Below, in pieces: positions 1-7,738 of a stretch of DNA of 30,502 nt (positions are counted from its first letter, which is position 1; each line of letters begins with the position of its first letter). The notes under the pieces are model-generated. The model saw only the letters and a program-made list of their open reading frames with translations. It was not told where the DNA came from and ran no database searches. Location of the stretch: assembly GCA_036257895.1 (NCBI GenBank), contig DATAES010000125.1, forward strand, positions 1 through 30,502, read 5' to 3'. Made by a program: the position numbers and the translations under genes. Source of the DNA: DATAES01 sp036257895 (lineage in GTDB: Bacteria > Actinomycetota > Acidimicrobiia > Acidimicrobiales > JACDCH01).

Positions 1-1116
1 CGCCTGTACGACACCGCCCGGCAAGCGGTCGTGCCGTTCGAGCCGGGACCGGTGGTCACGATGTACACGTGCGGGATCACCCCGTACGACGCCGCCCACC
101 TCGGGCACGCGGCGGTCTATGTCACCTACGACGTCCTCCAGCGGCGCCTCCGCGACCTGGGTCACGACACCAAGTGCGTCCGGAACGTGACCGACGTGGA
201 CGACTCGATCCTGGCCAAGGCGCGCACGCTCGGCGTGCACTACCTCGACCTCGCGGCCGCCGAGACGGCGCGGTTCGACGCCGACATGGCGGCGCTCAAC
301 ATGTTGCCGTGCTGGAGCGAGCCGCGCGCCACGTCTGCCATTCCGGACATCCGCGGCTTCATCGGCATGGTGCTCGATCGCGGCCACGCGTACGTCGCTG
401 GAGGCGCGGTGTACTTCGACATCTCGAGCTTCCCCGACTTCGGAACCGTGTCCCACTACACCCGCGAGCAGATGCTCGAGTACGCCGCGGAGCGCGGCGG
501 CAACGTCGACGATCCGCACAAGCGCGATCCGCTCGACTTCGTGTTGTGGCAGCCCTCGCTCGAGGACGAGCCGTCGTGGGAGTCGATGTGGGGACCGGGG
601 CGGCCTGGCTGGCACATCGAGTGCTCGGCCTTGGCGTTGCGAGAGCTCGGCACGACGATCGATCTACACGGCGGCGGCACCGATCTGATCTTCCCGCACC
701 ACGAATGCGAGCGTGCGCAGTCCGAGGCGGCGACCGGAGAGCCGTTCGTGCGTCACTGGATGCATCAGGCAATGGTCCGCATGGACGGCGAGAAGATGTC
801 CAAGTCGCTCGGCAACCTGATCTTCATCTCCGATCTGCTGAAGCAGTGGGAAGGGCCGGCGGTCCGGCTCATGCTCATCGAGAACCACTACCGCACCCAA
901 TGGGAGTGGGACGACACCCGTATGCCCCGCTCCGCCGAACGACTCGAACGCTGGCGTGCCACCGGGCACGGCAACGGCGCGCTCGAGGAAGTGCGCGCCG
1001 CGCTCGACGACGACCTCGGCACGGATGCAGCCGTCACCGCCGTCGACCGTGCCGCTGCGGCCGGCGAGGGAGTTGCTTCCGCCGCCGCGCTGCTCGGCAT
1101 CGACCTCACGACGTAA
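1..1116 (+). CDS. mshC: MshC-type cysteine ligase (mycothiol biosynthesis), 5'-truncated
   Basis: Class I synthetase-fold enzyme that would join L-cysteine to glucosaminyl-inositol in mycothiol synthesis (family knowledge). The frame is open from base 1; the in-frame GTG at 31 is not the real start, because codons 1-10 read RLYDTARQAV, typical family N-terminal sequence. Counting from GTG 31, CGITPYD (14-20) followed by HLGHA is the HIGH-type motif in MshC form. Further on come GRPGWHIECSA, GGGTDLIFPHHE (zinc and adenylate region) and KMSKS. The C-terminus is short, lacking the long helical tail of ordinary CysRS. The TPYD variant and short tail favour MshC over CysS; a CysS paralogue is the alternative. 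Stop TAA at 1114-1116; the next gene follows after 49 bp on the same strand. Confidence 0.83.
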   Translation, partial: RLYDTARQAVVPFEPGPVVTMYTCGITPYDAAHLGHAAVYVTYDVLQRRLRDLGHDTKCVRNVTDVDDSILAKARTLGVHYLDLAAAETARFDADMAALNMLPCWSEPRATSAIPDIRGFIGMVLDRGHAYVAGGAVYFDISSFPDFGTVSHYTREQMLEYAAERGGNVDDPHKRDPLDFVLWQPSLEDEPSWESMWGPGRPGWHIECSALALRELGTTIDLHGGGTDLIFPHHECERAQSEAATGEPFVRHWMHQAMVRMDGEKMSKSLGNLIFISDLLKQWEGPAVRLMLIENHYRTQWEWDDTRMPRSAERLERWRATGHGNGALEEVRAALDDDLGTDAAVTAVDRAAAAGEGVASAAALLGIDLTT

Positions 1117-1165
1117 GCCGTCAACCCGTCGACATCCGCGCGGTCCGGGGTGAAAGACTCCGGCT

Positions 1166-1981
1166 GTGCCCGTGGTGACCGAACATGGCGAGAACCAGAT
1201 CAAGGTCGGCCACCTCTTCAACGTTGCCAAGGCCCTGCTCGGGCCCATGCTCAGGTTCGGCTGGAAGGTGCGGGTCGAGAGCCTCGAGAACGTGCCGGCA
1301 CAGGGCCCGGCCATCCTCTGTCCGAACCACACGTCGTTCATCGACTCGGTCTTCCTGCCGCTCGTCCTGCCGCGACGCATCACGTATGTCGGCAAGGCCG
1401 AGTACATGGACGACTGGAAGACGAAGCATCTCTTTCCGGCGATCGGCATGATCCCGCTGGACCGAGCGGGCGGCAGCGCCAGCGAACGCGCGCTCAACGC
1501 GGCGATCCGCGTGCTCGAGCGCGGCGAGCTCTTCGGCATCTTTCCGGAGGGCACGCGGTCGCGCGACGGAGTGCTGCACAAGGGGCACACGGGGCCGGCG
1601 CGGCTCGCACTCCGAACGGGCGCGCCGCTGGTACCGGTCGGTCTGCGCGGCATGCGCGACATCCAACCGCCCGAAGCGAAATTCCCGAAGCCGTTCAAGG
1701 CGTGCTCGATCCACTTCGGAAGCCCGATCAGCGTCGACCGCTACCGCGATCGTGTGGACGACCACTTCACGTTGCGCCAGCTCACGGACGAAGTGATGTT
1801 CGAGATCCGCAACCTGTCGGGTCAGCAGTACGTCGACACCTACGCGACCAAGAAGGCGGAGGACCTCCCCACGGAAGTCGCCCGCGTGCCGGCGGCCAAC
1901 GGACACGACGACGGCGACGCACACCGGCGGTCGTCGGCGGACGTCCTGAATCCGCAGGGAGCAGTGCCGGTCGCTCACTAA
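1166..1981 (+). CDS. PlsC-type 1-acylglycerol-3-phosphate acyltransferase
   Basis: 271-residue acyltransferase of the PlsC/LPLAT superfamily, expected to acylate lysophosphatidate or a related lysolipid at the cytoplasmic membrane. The HX4D catalytic motif is NHTSFID (H55, D60) and the substrate-phosphate motif is FPEGTRS (126-132). A hydrophobic segment precedes the HX4D motif. The last 35 residues or so are polar and low in complexity, beyond the catalytic domain. The start is uncertain: GTGs at 1166, 1172 and 1175 are all in frame and no convincing Shine-Dalgarno is visible. It ends 10 bp before thrS, whose probable -10 box overlaps this stop codon. The exact acceptor cannot be read from sequence. 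Confidence 0.87.
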   Translation: MPVVTEHGENQIKVGHLFNVAKALLGPMLRFGWKVRVESLENVPAQGPAILCPNHTSFIDSVFLPLVLPRRITYVGKAEYMDDWKTKHLFPAIGMIPLDRAGGSASERALNAAIRVLERGELFGIFPEGTRSRDGVLHKGHTGPARLALRTGAPLVPVGLRGMRDIQPPEAKFPKPFKACSIHFGSPISVDRYRDRVDDHFTLRQLTDEVMFEIRNLSGQQYVDTYATKKAEDLPTEVARVPAANGHDDGDAHRRSSADVLNPQGAVPVAH

Positions 1982-1984
1982 CGT
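1979..1984 (+). promoter_or_regulatory. Putative -10 box for thrS (leaderless)
   Basis: TAACGT fits the actinobacterial TANNNT -10 pattern and is followed by exactly 7 nt before the thrS ATG. Transcription would begin at or next to the start codon. The box overlaps the stop codon of the upstream acyltransferase gene. No clear -35 is visible. Confidence 0.4.
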
Positions 1985-1991
1985 CGACGCG

Positions 1992-3953
1992 ATGGCCAGC
2001 GACCAGATCACGATCCGGCTTCCCGATGGTTCGACGCGCGACGTCGCCACCGGGACCACTGCCGGCGATCTGGCCGCCGAGATCGGTCGCAACCTCCGGA
2101 AGGCAGCGGTGATCGCCGACGTGAACGGCGTCGAGCGCGATCTCGTCTGGCCGCTCGAACAAGGAGACGAGGTCGCGATCATCACCAACCGCGACGACCG
2201 CGGCCTCTACACGATCCGCCACTCGACGGCGCACGTACTCGCGCAGGCCGTGCTCGACCTGTACCCGGGTGCGACGTTCGGCATTGGGCCGCCGATCGAG
2301 GACGGTTTCTACTACGACTTCGAACTGCCCGACGGCGGGCACTTCCACGAGGACGACCTGCCGCGCATCGAAGCCCGTATGCGGGAGATCATGGGCGAGC
2401 GGCAGCCCTTCATCCGCGACGAGCTCCTCGCCGACGAGGCGCGCCGAGTGTTCAAGGACCACAAGTACAAGCTCGAGATCATCGATGACGCGTCGACTGA
2501 TCCGATGTCGGCGACGGAGTCGGGCCTCGTGCGCACGTACGAGAACCCGCCGCGGTTCATCGACCTGTGCCGTGGACCGCACGTCGAGGACACGTCCACG
2601 CATCTCGGGCACTTCAAGCTCATGCGGGTCGCGGGTGCGTACTGGCGGGGAGACGAGAAGAACCCCCAACTGCAGCGCATCTATGGCACGGCGTGGGCGT
2701 CGAAGGCCGATCTCGACGCGCACCTGAAGCGGCTCGAGGAGGCGGCCAAGCGCGACCACCGCAAGCTCGGTGTCGAACTGGACCTGTTCAGCTTCCCGGA
2801 CGAGATCGGCTCGGGGCTCGCGGTGTTCCACCCGAAGGGTGGGCTGGTGCGGATGTTGATGGAGGACTACTCGCGCCAGCGCCATGTCGCGGCCGGTTAC
2901 GACTTCGTCAACTCCCCGCACATCTCCAAGCAGGAGCTGTTCGAGACGTCCGGCCACCTCGACTGGTTCGCGGACGGCATGTTCCCGCCGATGGAGCTCG
3001 ACGAGGGCCAGCGGTACTACCTCAAGCCGATGAACTGCCCGTTCCACATCCTCATCTACCGGAGCCGGCTGCGTTCGTATCGCGAGCTGCCGTTGCGGCT
3101 CTTCGAGTTCGGCTCCGTGTACCGCTACGAGAAGTCGGGTGTGATTCACGGGCTCACGCGGGTGCGCGGCATGACACAGGACGACGCGCACATCTTCTGC
3201 TCGAAGGAGCAGATGGGTGACGAGTTGGGCTCACTGCTCACGTTCGTGCTCGACCTGTTGCGCGACTACGGGCTCGACGACTTCTACCTCGAGCTGTCCA
3301 CGAAGCCGGAGGGCAAGGCCGTAGGGAGCGACGAGGAGTGGGACGAAGCCACCGAGGCCCTTCGGGCCGCGGCGATGACGAAGGATCTCGAGCTCGTCAT
3401 GGATCCGGGCGGCGGCGCGTTCTATGGACCGAAGATCTCGGTGCAGGCACGTGACGCGATCGGCCGCACGTGGCAGATGTCGACGATCCAACTCGACTTC
3501 CAGGAACCGCAGCGCTTCGACCTGTCGTACATCGGCGCCGACAACGAGCGGCATCGGCCGATCATGATCCATCGCGCCCTGTTCGGATCGATCGAGCGGT
3601 TCTTCGCGGTACTCGTGGAGCACTACGCGGGCGCGTTTCCGGCGTGGTTGGCGCCGGTACAGGCCCGGGTGCTGCCGATCAGCGAAGGGCACGAGGCGTA
3701 TGCGACGCGCCTCGCCGACCGGCTACGGGCCGAGGGGTTCCGAGCGGACCTGGTCGAGGCCAACGAGCCGCTTGGGGGCCGTATCCGCAAGGCGAAGCTC
3801 GAGAAGCTGCCGTACATTCTCGTGGTCGGCGACGACGACGTCGAGCACGGCACGGTCGGTGTCAACGCCCGCGGCTCCGAGCGTCCCGAACGAGACGTCC
3901 CGGTCGACGACTTCGTGGAACGTCTCCGCGCCGACGTCGCCGCCCGCGTATGA
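1992..3953 (+). CDS. thrS: Threonyl-tRNA synthetase
   Basis: 653-residue class II synthetase that charges tRNA-Thr. Domains in order: N-terminal TGS (about 1-62), editing domain beginning near RHSTAHV, linker with CRGPHVEDT, then the catalytic core. The core shows KPMNCPFHI (zinc Cys), motif 2 at VYRYEKSGVIHGLTRVRG followed by DDAHIF, and motif 3 at HRALFGSIERF. The anticodon-binding domain occupies roughly the last 100 residues. The length is normal for full-length bacterial ThrRS. ATG at 1992 is preceded by TAACGT and no Shine-Dalgarno, suggesting a leaderless transcript. No T-box leader is present. The order thrS followed by a HIT gene matches Mycobacterium. Confidence 0.97.
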   Translation: MASDQITIRLPDGSTRDVATGTTAGDLAAEIGRNLRKAAVIADVNGVERDLVWPLEQGDEVAIITNRDDRGLYTIRHSTAHVLAQAVLDLYPGATFGIGPPIEDGFYYDFELPDGGHFHEDDLPRIEARMREIMGERQPFIRDELLADEARRVFKDHKYKLEIIDDASTDPMSATESGLVRTYENPPRFIDLCRGPHVEDTSTHLGHFKLMRVAGAYWRGDEKNPQLQRIYGTAWASKADLDAHLKRLEEAAKRDHRKLGVELDLFSFPDEIGSGLAVFHPKGGLVRMLMEDYSRQRHVAAGYDFVNSPHISKQELFETSGHLDWFADGMFPPMELDEGQRYYLKPMNCPFHILIYRSRLRSYRELPLRLFEFGSVYRYEKSGVIHGLTRVRGMTQDDAHIFCSKEQMGDELGSLLTFVLDLLRDYGLDDFYLELSTKPEGKAVGSDEEWDEATEALRAAAMTKDLELVMDPGGGAFYGPKISVQARDAIGRTWQMSTIQLDFQEPQRFDLSYIGADNERHRPIMIHRALFGSIERFFAVLVEHYAGAFPAWLAPVQARVLPISEGHEAYATRLADRLRAEGFRADLVEANEPLGGRIRKAKLEKLPYILVVGDDDVEHGTVGVNARGSERPERDVPVDDFVERLRADVAARV

Positions 3954-3961
3954 CGCTTCTC

Positions 3962-4019
3962 AGCGAATGTTGGTGCGCCGTGGCCCCTATAGGGGCCACG
4001 GCGACCCGGAGTTCGTGAG
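3962..4019. repeat. 58-bp dispersed palindromic repeat, copy 1
   Basis: Intergenic element between thrS and the HIT gene; 52 of 58 bases match the copy at 15695-15752. Its core (3976-4003) is a perfect 28-bp palindrome centred on CCCCTATAGGGG. The outer flanks can extend pairing imperfectly (CGAA near 3964 against TTCG near 4013). There is no T-tract, so it is not a classical terminator. GGAG at 4008-4011, inside the element, lies 11 nt before the HIT start codon and may act as its ribosome site. Confidence 0.85.
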
Positions 4020-4022
4020 CGG

Positions 4023-4526
4023 ATGGAGCGGCTCTGGGCTGGTTGGCGCTCCACGTACATCGAGGAGGTGACCTCGGAAGACGCGCGAGGCGGCGATGTG
4101 TTCACTCGGATCCTCGAGAGCGGGCTACCGGACGAGGAAACGCACATCGTCTGGAGGGGAGAGCTGACCTTCGCCATCCTCAACCGGTACCCGTACATCA
4201 GCGGGCACGTGCTCGTGATGCCCTACCGGGAGGTGGGCGACCTCGAGGACCTGACGTCCGACGAGCACGCCGAGCTGTGGGCTGCGGTGACCGACTGCGT
4301 GAGGGCCATCAAGGCCGCGTACCGGCCGCACGGGCTCAACGTCGGGATGAACCTCGGGGCGGCCGCCGGGGCGGGTGTCCCGTCGCATCTGCATGTCCAC
4401 GTCATGCCTCGGTGGGACGCCGACTCCAACTTCATGACGGCCGTGGCCGAGACCCGGGTCCTGCCCGAGGCGCTGCCCGACACGTGGCGCAAGTTGCACA
4501 ACGCCTGGGGACAACCACGACAATGA
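4023..4526 (+). CDS. HIT-family hydrolase/phosphorylase (probable Ap4A phosphorylase)
   Basis: 167-residue histidine-triad protein. The triad is HLHVHVMP (122-129; His 122, 124 and 126), preceded by NVGMNLG and a glycine/alanine-rich loop that positions the nucleotide. MERLWAGWRSTYIE at the N-terminus is typical of the actinobacterial homologue next to thrS. The Mycobacterium tuberculosis protein in that position (Rv2613c) is known as a diadenosine tetraphosphate phosphorylase, so the same activity is inferred. Aminoacyl-tRNA synthetases make Ap4A as a side product, which gives the thrS pairing a plausible logic. The start lies 3 bp beyond the 58-bp repeat. The stop overlaps the next ATG (ATGA). 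Confidence 0.88.
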   Translation: MERLWAGWRSTYIEEVTSEDARGGDVFTRILESGLPDEETHIVWRGELTFAILNRYPYISGHVLVMPYREVGDLEDLTSDEHAELWAAVTDCVRAIKAAYRPHGLNVGMNLGAAAGAGVPSHLHVHVMPRWDADSNFMTAVAETRVLPEALPDTWRKLHNAWGQPRQ

Positions 4527-5029
4527 AGGGGATGGCCGAAGACGAGGAGATCCGCGACGAGCTGCCCGACGAGCTCGATGCGTCCAACTTCGTCGGGCCG
4601 TACATGTTCCCGAACAACAACCGGCGACGCATCCCGGCCGTGTTCTACGTGCTGATCGGCCTGGGCGCGATCGGCGTGTGGCTCGCCGCTCGTGGCGACG
4701 ACGCGGTGCTGGTCAACGCGGGACTCCTGTGGGGCGGCATCGCGCTGGTGCTGTTCGGGATCTACTCGTACCAAGCGGGCTTCGACCTCGACTTCGACGA
4801 GCGTGACGCGCTGGCGGCTGCGGGCCGGACCGTCGACTTTCCGGTGGGCCATGCGTCGGCCCAACTCGGCTGGCGCGGGCTGCGCAGCCGGCCGACGTGG
4901 CGGATCCTGCTCTACTCGAGCGAGGAGCCCCCGACGAAGCGCGGCATCGTCCTCGTCGACGGCGTCAAGGGCGATGTCCTCCAACACTTCGTCGAGGACA
5001 ACCCCGAAGACTGGTCAGAGGTCCGCTAG
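4523..5029 (+). CDS. Small two-helix membrane protein, function unknown
   Basis: 168 residues if translation starts at ATG 4523, which overlaps the HIT stop codon (ATGA) and implies coupling; ATG 4532 is an alternative. An acidic N-terminus (about 1-20) precedes two predicted transmembrane helices (about 38-56 and 62-82), followed by a soluble domain of about 85 residues. The FVGPYMFPNNNRRR segment just before helix 1 looks well ordered. I recognise no domain. The position directly after the HIT gene suggests an envelope role, but nothing in the sequence shows activity. Confidence 0.75.
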   Translation: MKGMAEDEEIRDELPDELDASNFVGPYMFPNNNRRRIPAVFYVLIGLGAIGVWLAARGDDAVLVNAGLLWGGIALVLFGIYSYQAGFDLDFDERDALAAAGRTVDFPVGHASAQLGWRGLRSRPTWRILLYSSEEPPTKRGIVLVDGVKGDVLQHFVEDNPEDWSEVR

Positions 5030-5041
5030 CTCGTTCCCGTT

Positions 5042-5584
5042 ATGGCCGCGATCGAGATCGTCTTCGAAACGCACTCGACGAGCGAGGACAACGAGCGTGG
5101 CCGGGCCACCGGATGGCTGCCGGGGCGATTGTCACCCGTCGGGCGGGAGCAGGCCCGCGCCATGGGCGAGCGTCGGCGGGACGACGGTCTGGCGGCAGTG
5201 TTCACATCGGATCTCGCGCGCGCCATCGAGACGACCGCGATCGCGCTCGAAGGCACGTCGATACCGGTCTTCCACGACTGGCGGCTGCGCGAATGCGACT
5301 ACGGCAATCGCAACGGCATGCCCGTGGCGGAACTGAACCGCGACCGACGCGCACACGTCGACCAGCCGTATCCGAGTGGTGAGAGTTGGCGCCAGGCGGT
5401 CGCTCGTGTCGGCCGGTTCTGCGAGGACCTGCCGACTCGATGGGACGGCCGCCGGGTCCTGGTCGTGGGCCACACCGCGACGCGATGGGCGCTCGACCAT
5501 CTTCTGCTCCTGTCCTCGCTCGAGGAACTGGTCGACGCGCCGTTCGCGTGGCAGCCCGGGTGGGAGTATCGCTACGAGGTCTGA
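5042..5584 (+). CDS. Divergent histidine phosphatase superfamily protein
   Basis: 180 residues with the phosphoglycerate-mutase-like fold. The phospho-acceptor is His11, but the usual RHG is replaced by THS (residues 10-12, within VFETHSTSEDNE). Other active-site positions are kept: SDLARA (R60), LRECDYG (E84) and VVGHTATR (H144). With Arg10 absent, phosphate binding must differ from the classical family, although the remaining catalytic set looks intact. The substrate is unknown. It follows the membrane protein by 12 bp on the same strand. Its last 13 bp overlap the 3' end of the convergent aminotransferase gene. Confidence 0.85.
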   Translation: MAAIEIVFETHSTSEDNERGRATGWLPGRLSPVGREQARAMGERRRDDGLAAVFTSDLARAIETTAIALEGTSIPVFHDWRLRECDYGNRNGMPVAELNRDRRAHVDQPYPSGESWRQAVARVGRFCEDLPTRWDGRRVLVVGHTATRWALDHLLLLSSLEELVDAPFAWQPGWEYRYEV

Positions 5585-6678
5585 ACGGCGGCCGACAGTG
5601 ATTCCAGTCCGGCTCGGAGCTCGCCGTGCGTCGGCCAGCCGAAGCCGAGGCGGAAGTACCGGTCGTCGAGTTCGAACCAGTGGCCCGCCCCCACGTATGT
5701 CCCGAACTCGTGCAGCAGCGTGTGGTGGAACTTGGCGGCGTCGAAGTCGAGGTCCGGGCGAACCCGCACGAGCCCGACGACGCCGCCCTCCGGCTCCACC
5801 CATTCGAAGACGTCCTGGGCCGATATCCACGCCCGCACGAGCGCAAGCCGGTCTGTGACGTCGGCGCGGATCGACGGCAGGATGCGATCGCGTTGCGCCA
5901 GCACCCGCGCCGCGATGGCTTCATCGAGCGTCGCGCCGCAGATGACAACCTGCTCCTTGGCCGCGAGCAACCGCTCGAAGGTGGCGGGATCGTCGCAGAC
6001 CGCCCACCCGATGCGCAGCCCCGGCAGGCCGTACGACTTCGACATCGACGACATGCTGATGACACTGGAGGAGAGCGTCGCAGCCAGCGGCAACCTGTCG
6101 AGATACGCCAACTCTCGGTACGTCTCGTCGACGACGAGCGTCACGCCTGACGCCTCGGCGACCTCGACCAGTGCGGCGAGCGTGCGCCCCGTGATGACCG
6201 CGCCGGTCGGGTTGTGGGGATAGGTGACGCTGACCAGCTTCGTCTCCGGCCGGATCCGGTCGCGCAAGCGATCGACGTCGAGAACCCAGCGCTCGTCATA
6301 ACGGAGATCGAACGTCTCGAGGTCGGCACCGATCGCACGGGGCGTTTCGAGGTTCGTGGCGTAGTTGGTCCGCACGACCAACGCGTGGTCGCCGGGCTCG
6401 AGGATCGACGTCGCCGCGAAGTACAGCGACGCCGCCGCGCCGGGCGTGACGAGCACCGACTCCGGTGAAACATCGTCGATCGCGCCGATGGCTTCGCGCA
6501 GTTCGGGATCGCCGAGGTGGTCGCCGTAACAGAGCAGCAGATCGTCGAGGTCGAGATCGATGCCGAGATCGCGCAGCCGCCGGTCGGAGACGGAGCTCTC
6601 GGACAGGTTGTTGACGATGGTGTCGTAGCCGAGTTGCTCTGGTGACTCGATTTCGATGGCCATGCGTCGGTAGCGCAC
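5572..6678 (-). CDS. PLP-dependent class I/II aminotransferase
   Basis: 368 residues, fold type I. The PLP-binding lysine is K214 in SMSKSYGLPGLRIGW; other signature residues are N156 (PHNPTG), D184 and Y187 (DETY), and R222. The C-terminal carboxylate-binding Arg is probably the one in YFRLGFG. The N-terminus is short. GTG at 6678 is preferred because AGAGAGG lies about 10 nt upstream; ATG at 6663 is an alternative. It begins 6 bp after the stop of the upstream DinB-like gene, so it is the last gene of a four-gene minus-strand unit. The substrate is not evident; amino-acid catabolism or a specialised product are both possible. Confidence 0.88.
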   Translation of the reverse strand: MRYRRMAIEIESPEQLGYDTIVNNLSESSVSDRRLRDLGIDLDLDDLLLCYGDHLGDPELREAIGAIDDVSPESVLVTPGAAASLYFAATSILEPGDHALVVRTNYATNLETPRAIGADLETFDLRYDERWVLDVDRLRDRIRPETKLVSVTYPHNPTGAVITGRTLAALVEVAEASGVTLVVDETYRELAYLDRLPLAATLSSSVISMSSMSKSYGLPGLRIGWAVCDDPATFERLLAAKEQVVICGATLDEAIAARVLAQRDRILPSIRADVTDRLALVRAWISAQDVFEWVEPEGGVVGLVRVRPDLDFDAAKFHHTLLHEFGTYVGAGHWFELDDRYFRLGFGWPTHGELRAGLESLSAAVQTS

Positions 6679-6684
6679 CAGAGT

Positions 6685-7203
6685 TCAGCCTCTCTTGGCG
6701 GCTTCGATGGCGCGTTCGGCGGCGTGCAGGTGGTCGGAGCCGGTTCGGACGGCTTCCCTGGCGATCGCGAGCGCGCTCATCTGGTCGCCCGAGCCCGCAA
6801 CCGTCCCGGTGCGCGTCCAGTCGTCTGCCGACGTGCCCTCGACGGCGTCGGCCATCGCGTTGCACTCCACCTTCAGGAAGTCGAGCGCCGCATCTGTCGA
6901 CGTCGGCTGCGCTGCCATCTGCCAATCGCGGGCCGAGTCGTCGGCGACGGCCGGAAGCAGGGTGGGCTCGTCCTGCACCAGCACTTGCCGCATCGCTTCG
7001 CCGAGGATCGCAACCGAGCGGGCCAGGTGGTCGACGTGGTCGACGGCCGAGAGTCCGTCGGCGCCGGCGCGGTGGACGAGATCATCCGAGCGCTCGTCCT
7101 CGTCGAGCGAGGTCAACAGTGAACGGAACCGTCGTGGATACGAACGCAGCGCAGCCACTGCGTCAGACGGTGACAGCCGCGACACGTCCAGTCCGTCGGT
7201 CAT
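6685..7203 (-). CDS. DinB / maleylpyruvate-isomerase-like four-helix protein
   Basis: 172 residues from ATG at 7203, which lies 7 bp after the stop of the upstream gene and gives the expected N-terminus (MTDGLDVSRLSP); an upstream in-frame extension overlaps that gene and is unlikely. Histidines in the predicted helices (AVDHVDHLARS and GSDHLHAAERA) match the metal-binding pattern of the DinB/MPI superfamily. That superfamily includes mycothiol-dependent maleylpyruvate isomerase and thiol S-transferases (family knowledge). No substrate can be assigned. It is second in a pair of DinB-like genes, and its stop lies 6 bp before the aminotransferase start. Confidence 0.75.
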   Translation of the reverse strand: MTDGLDVSRLSPSDAVAALRSYPRRFRSLLTSLDEDERSDDLVHRAGADGLSAVDHVDHLARSVAILGEAMRQVLVQDEPTLLPAVADDSARDWQMAAQPTSTDAALDFLKVECNAMADAVEGTSADDWTRTGTVAGSGDQMSALAIAREAVRTGSDHLHAAERAIEAAKRG

Positions 7204-7210
7204 GTCCCGA

Positions 7211-7738
7211 TTATCGTCCCCTCGCGGCCCGCAACACCCGGCCGATGTCGAGCAAGTGGTGCTCGCCCTCATGGACCGTGTGACGCACCACCCACGTCAA
7301 CGGTCGTTCCGCGCGCTCGGGGAAGTTGTACGTCATCGTGCGCTTCCATTCGGACGGCTCGAACGTCTCGACGAACGCCGCGAGCGCTTCGGCGTTTGCA
7401 GCAACGTCGTCGGCCACGAGCGCGGGTTCCTGCGAGTTGTACGCGAGCTCGACGACGCGTTCCTCGCGCCGCATGGGTTCGGGGGCATAGCCGTCCTGCG
7501 TGCGCGCGATGCTCAACCGTTCACGTTGGATGCCGAGCACGTCGCGGTAGTGGCAGGCGTACTCGAGCGCGGACCAGGTGCCTTCCAAAGGGTGCGCGCG
7601 GAGAAGCGCTCCGAGGTCCTCCCCCTTGAGACCACGCGTCAGCGGCACCCGGTAGCGGCGACCGAGCTCGCGCAGCGCGGTCGGCGCGTCCTCGATCGCG
7701 AGCGAACTGTGCGAGAACCCGCACTCGTCGCACGGCAT
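7211..7738 (-). CDS. DinB-family protein with N-terminal CxxC
   Basis: 175 residues. The metal-site pattern of DinB-like proteins is visible: TWSALEYACHYRDVL in the second helix and WVVRHTVHEGEHHLLDIG near the C-terminus. The N-terminus carries a small CDEC motif (C3, C6) followed by GFSH, which could bind zinc or be redox active. Its ATG overlaps the stop of the EF-G-like gene by one base (TGATG on the minus strand), so translation is likely coupled. It differs clearly from the neighbouring DinB-like protein, so this is not a recent tandem duplication. Confidence 0.8.
   Translation of the reverse strand: MPCDECGFSHSSLAIEDAPTALRELGRRYRVPLTRGLKGEDLGALLRAHPLEGTWSALEYACHYRDVLGIQRERLSIARTQDGYAPEPMRREERVVELAYNSQEPALVADDVAANAEALAAFVETFEPSEWKRTMTYNFPERAERPLTWVVRHTVHEGEHHLLDIGRVLRAARGR

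Noticed and set aside
1..1116. Left-edge gene as housekeeping CysRS
   Set aside because: CGITPYD with HLGHA and the short C-terminus fit MshC better, though a CysRS paralogue is not fully excluded.
1982..1991. T-box riboswitch upstream of thrS
   Set aside because: Only 10 bp separate thrS from the preceding gene, with no room for a leader.
664..2188. Two long overlapping open frames on the minus strand opposite mshC and the acyltransferase
   Set aside because: Antisense shadows; no motifs, composition typical of reversed high-GC coding DNA.
1782..3191. 469-codon open frame on the minus strand opposite thrS
   Set aside because: High-GC shadow of thrS; residues are mostly Arg/Val/Leu/His-rich with no domain, and thrS on the plus strand is unmistakable.
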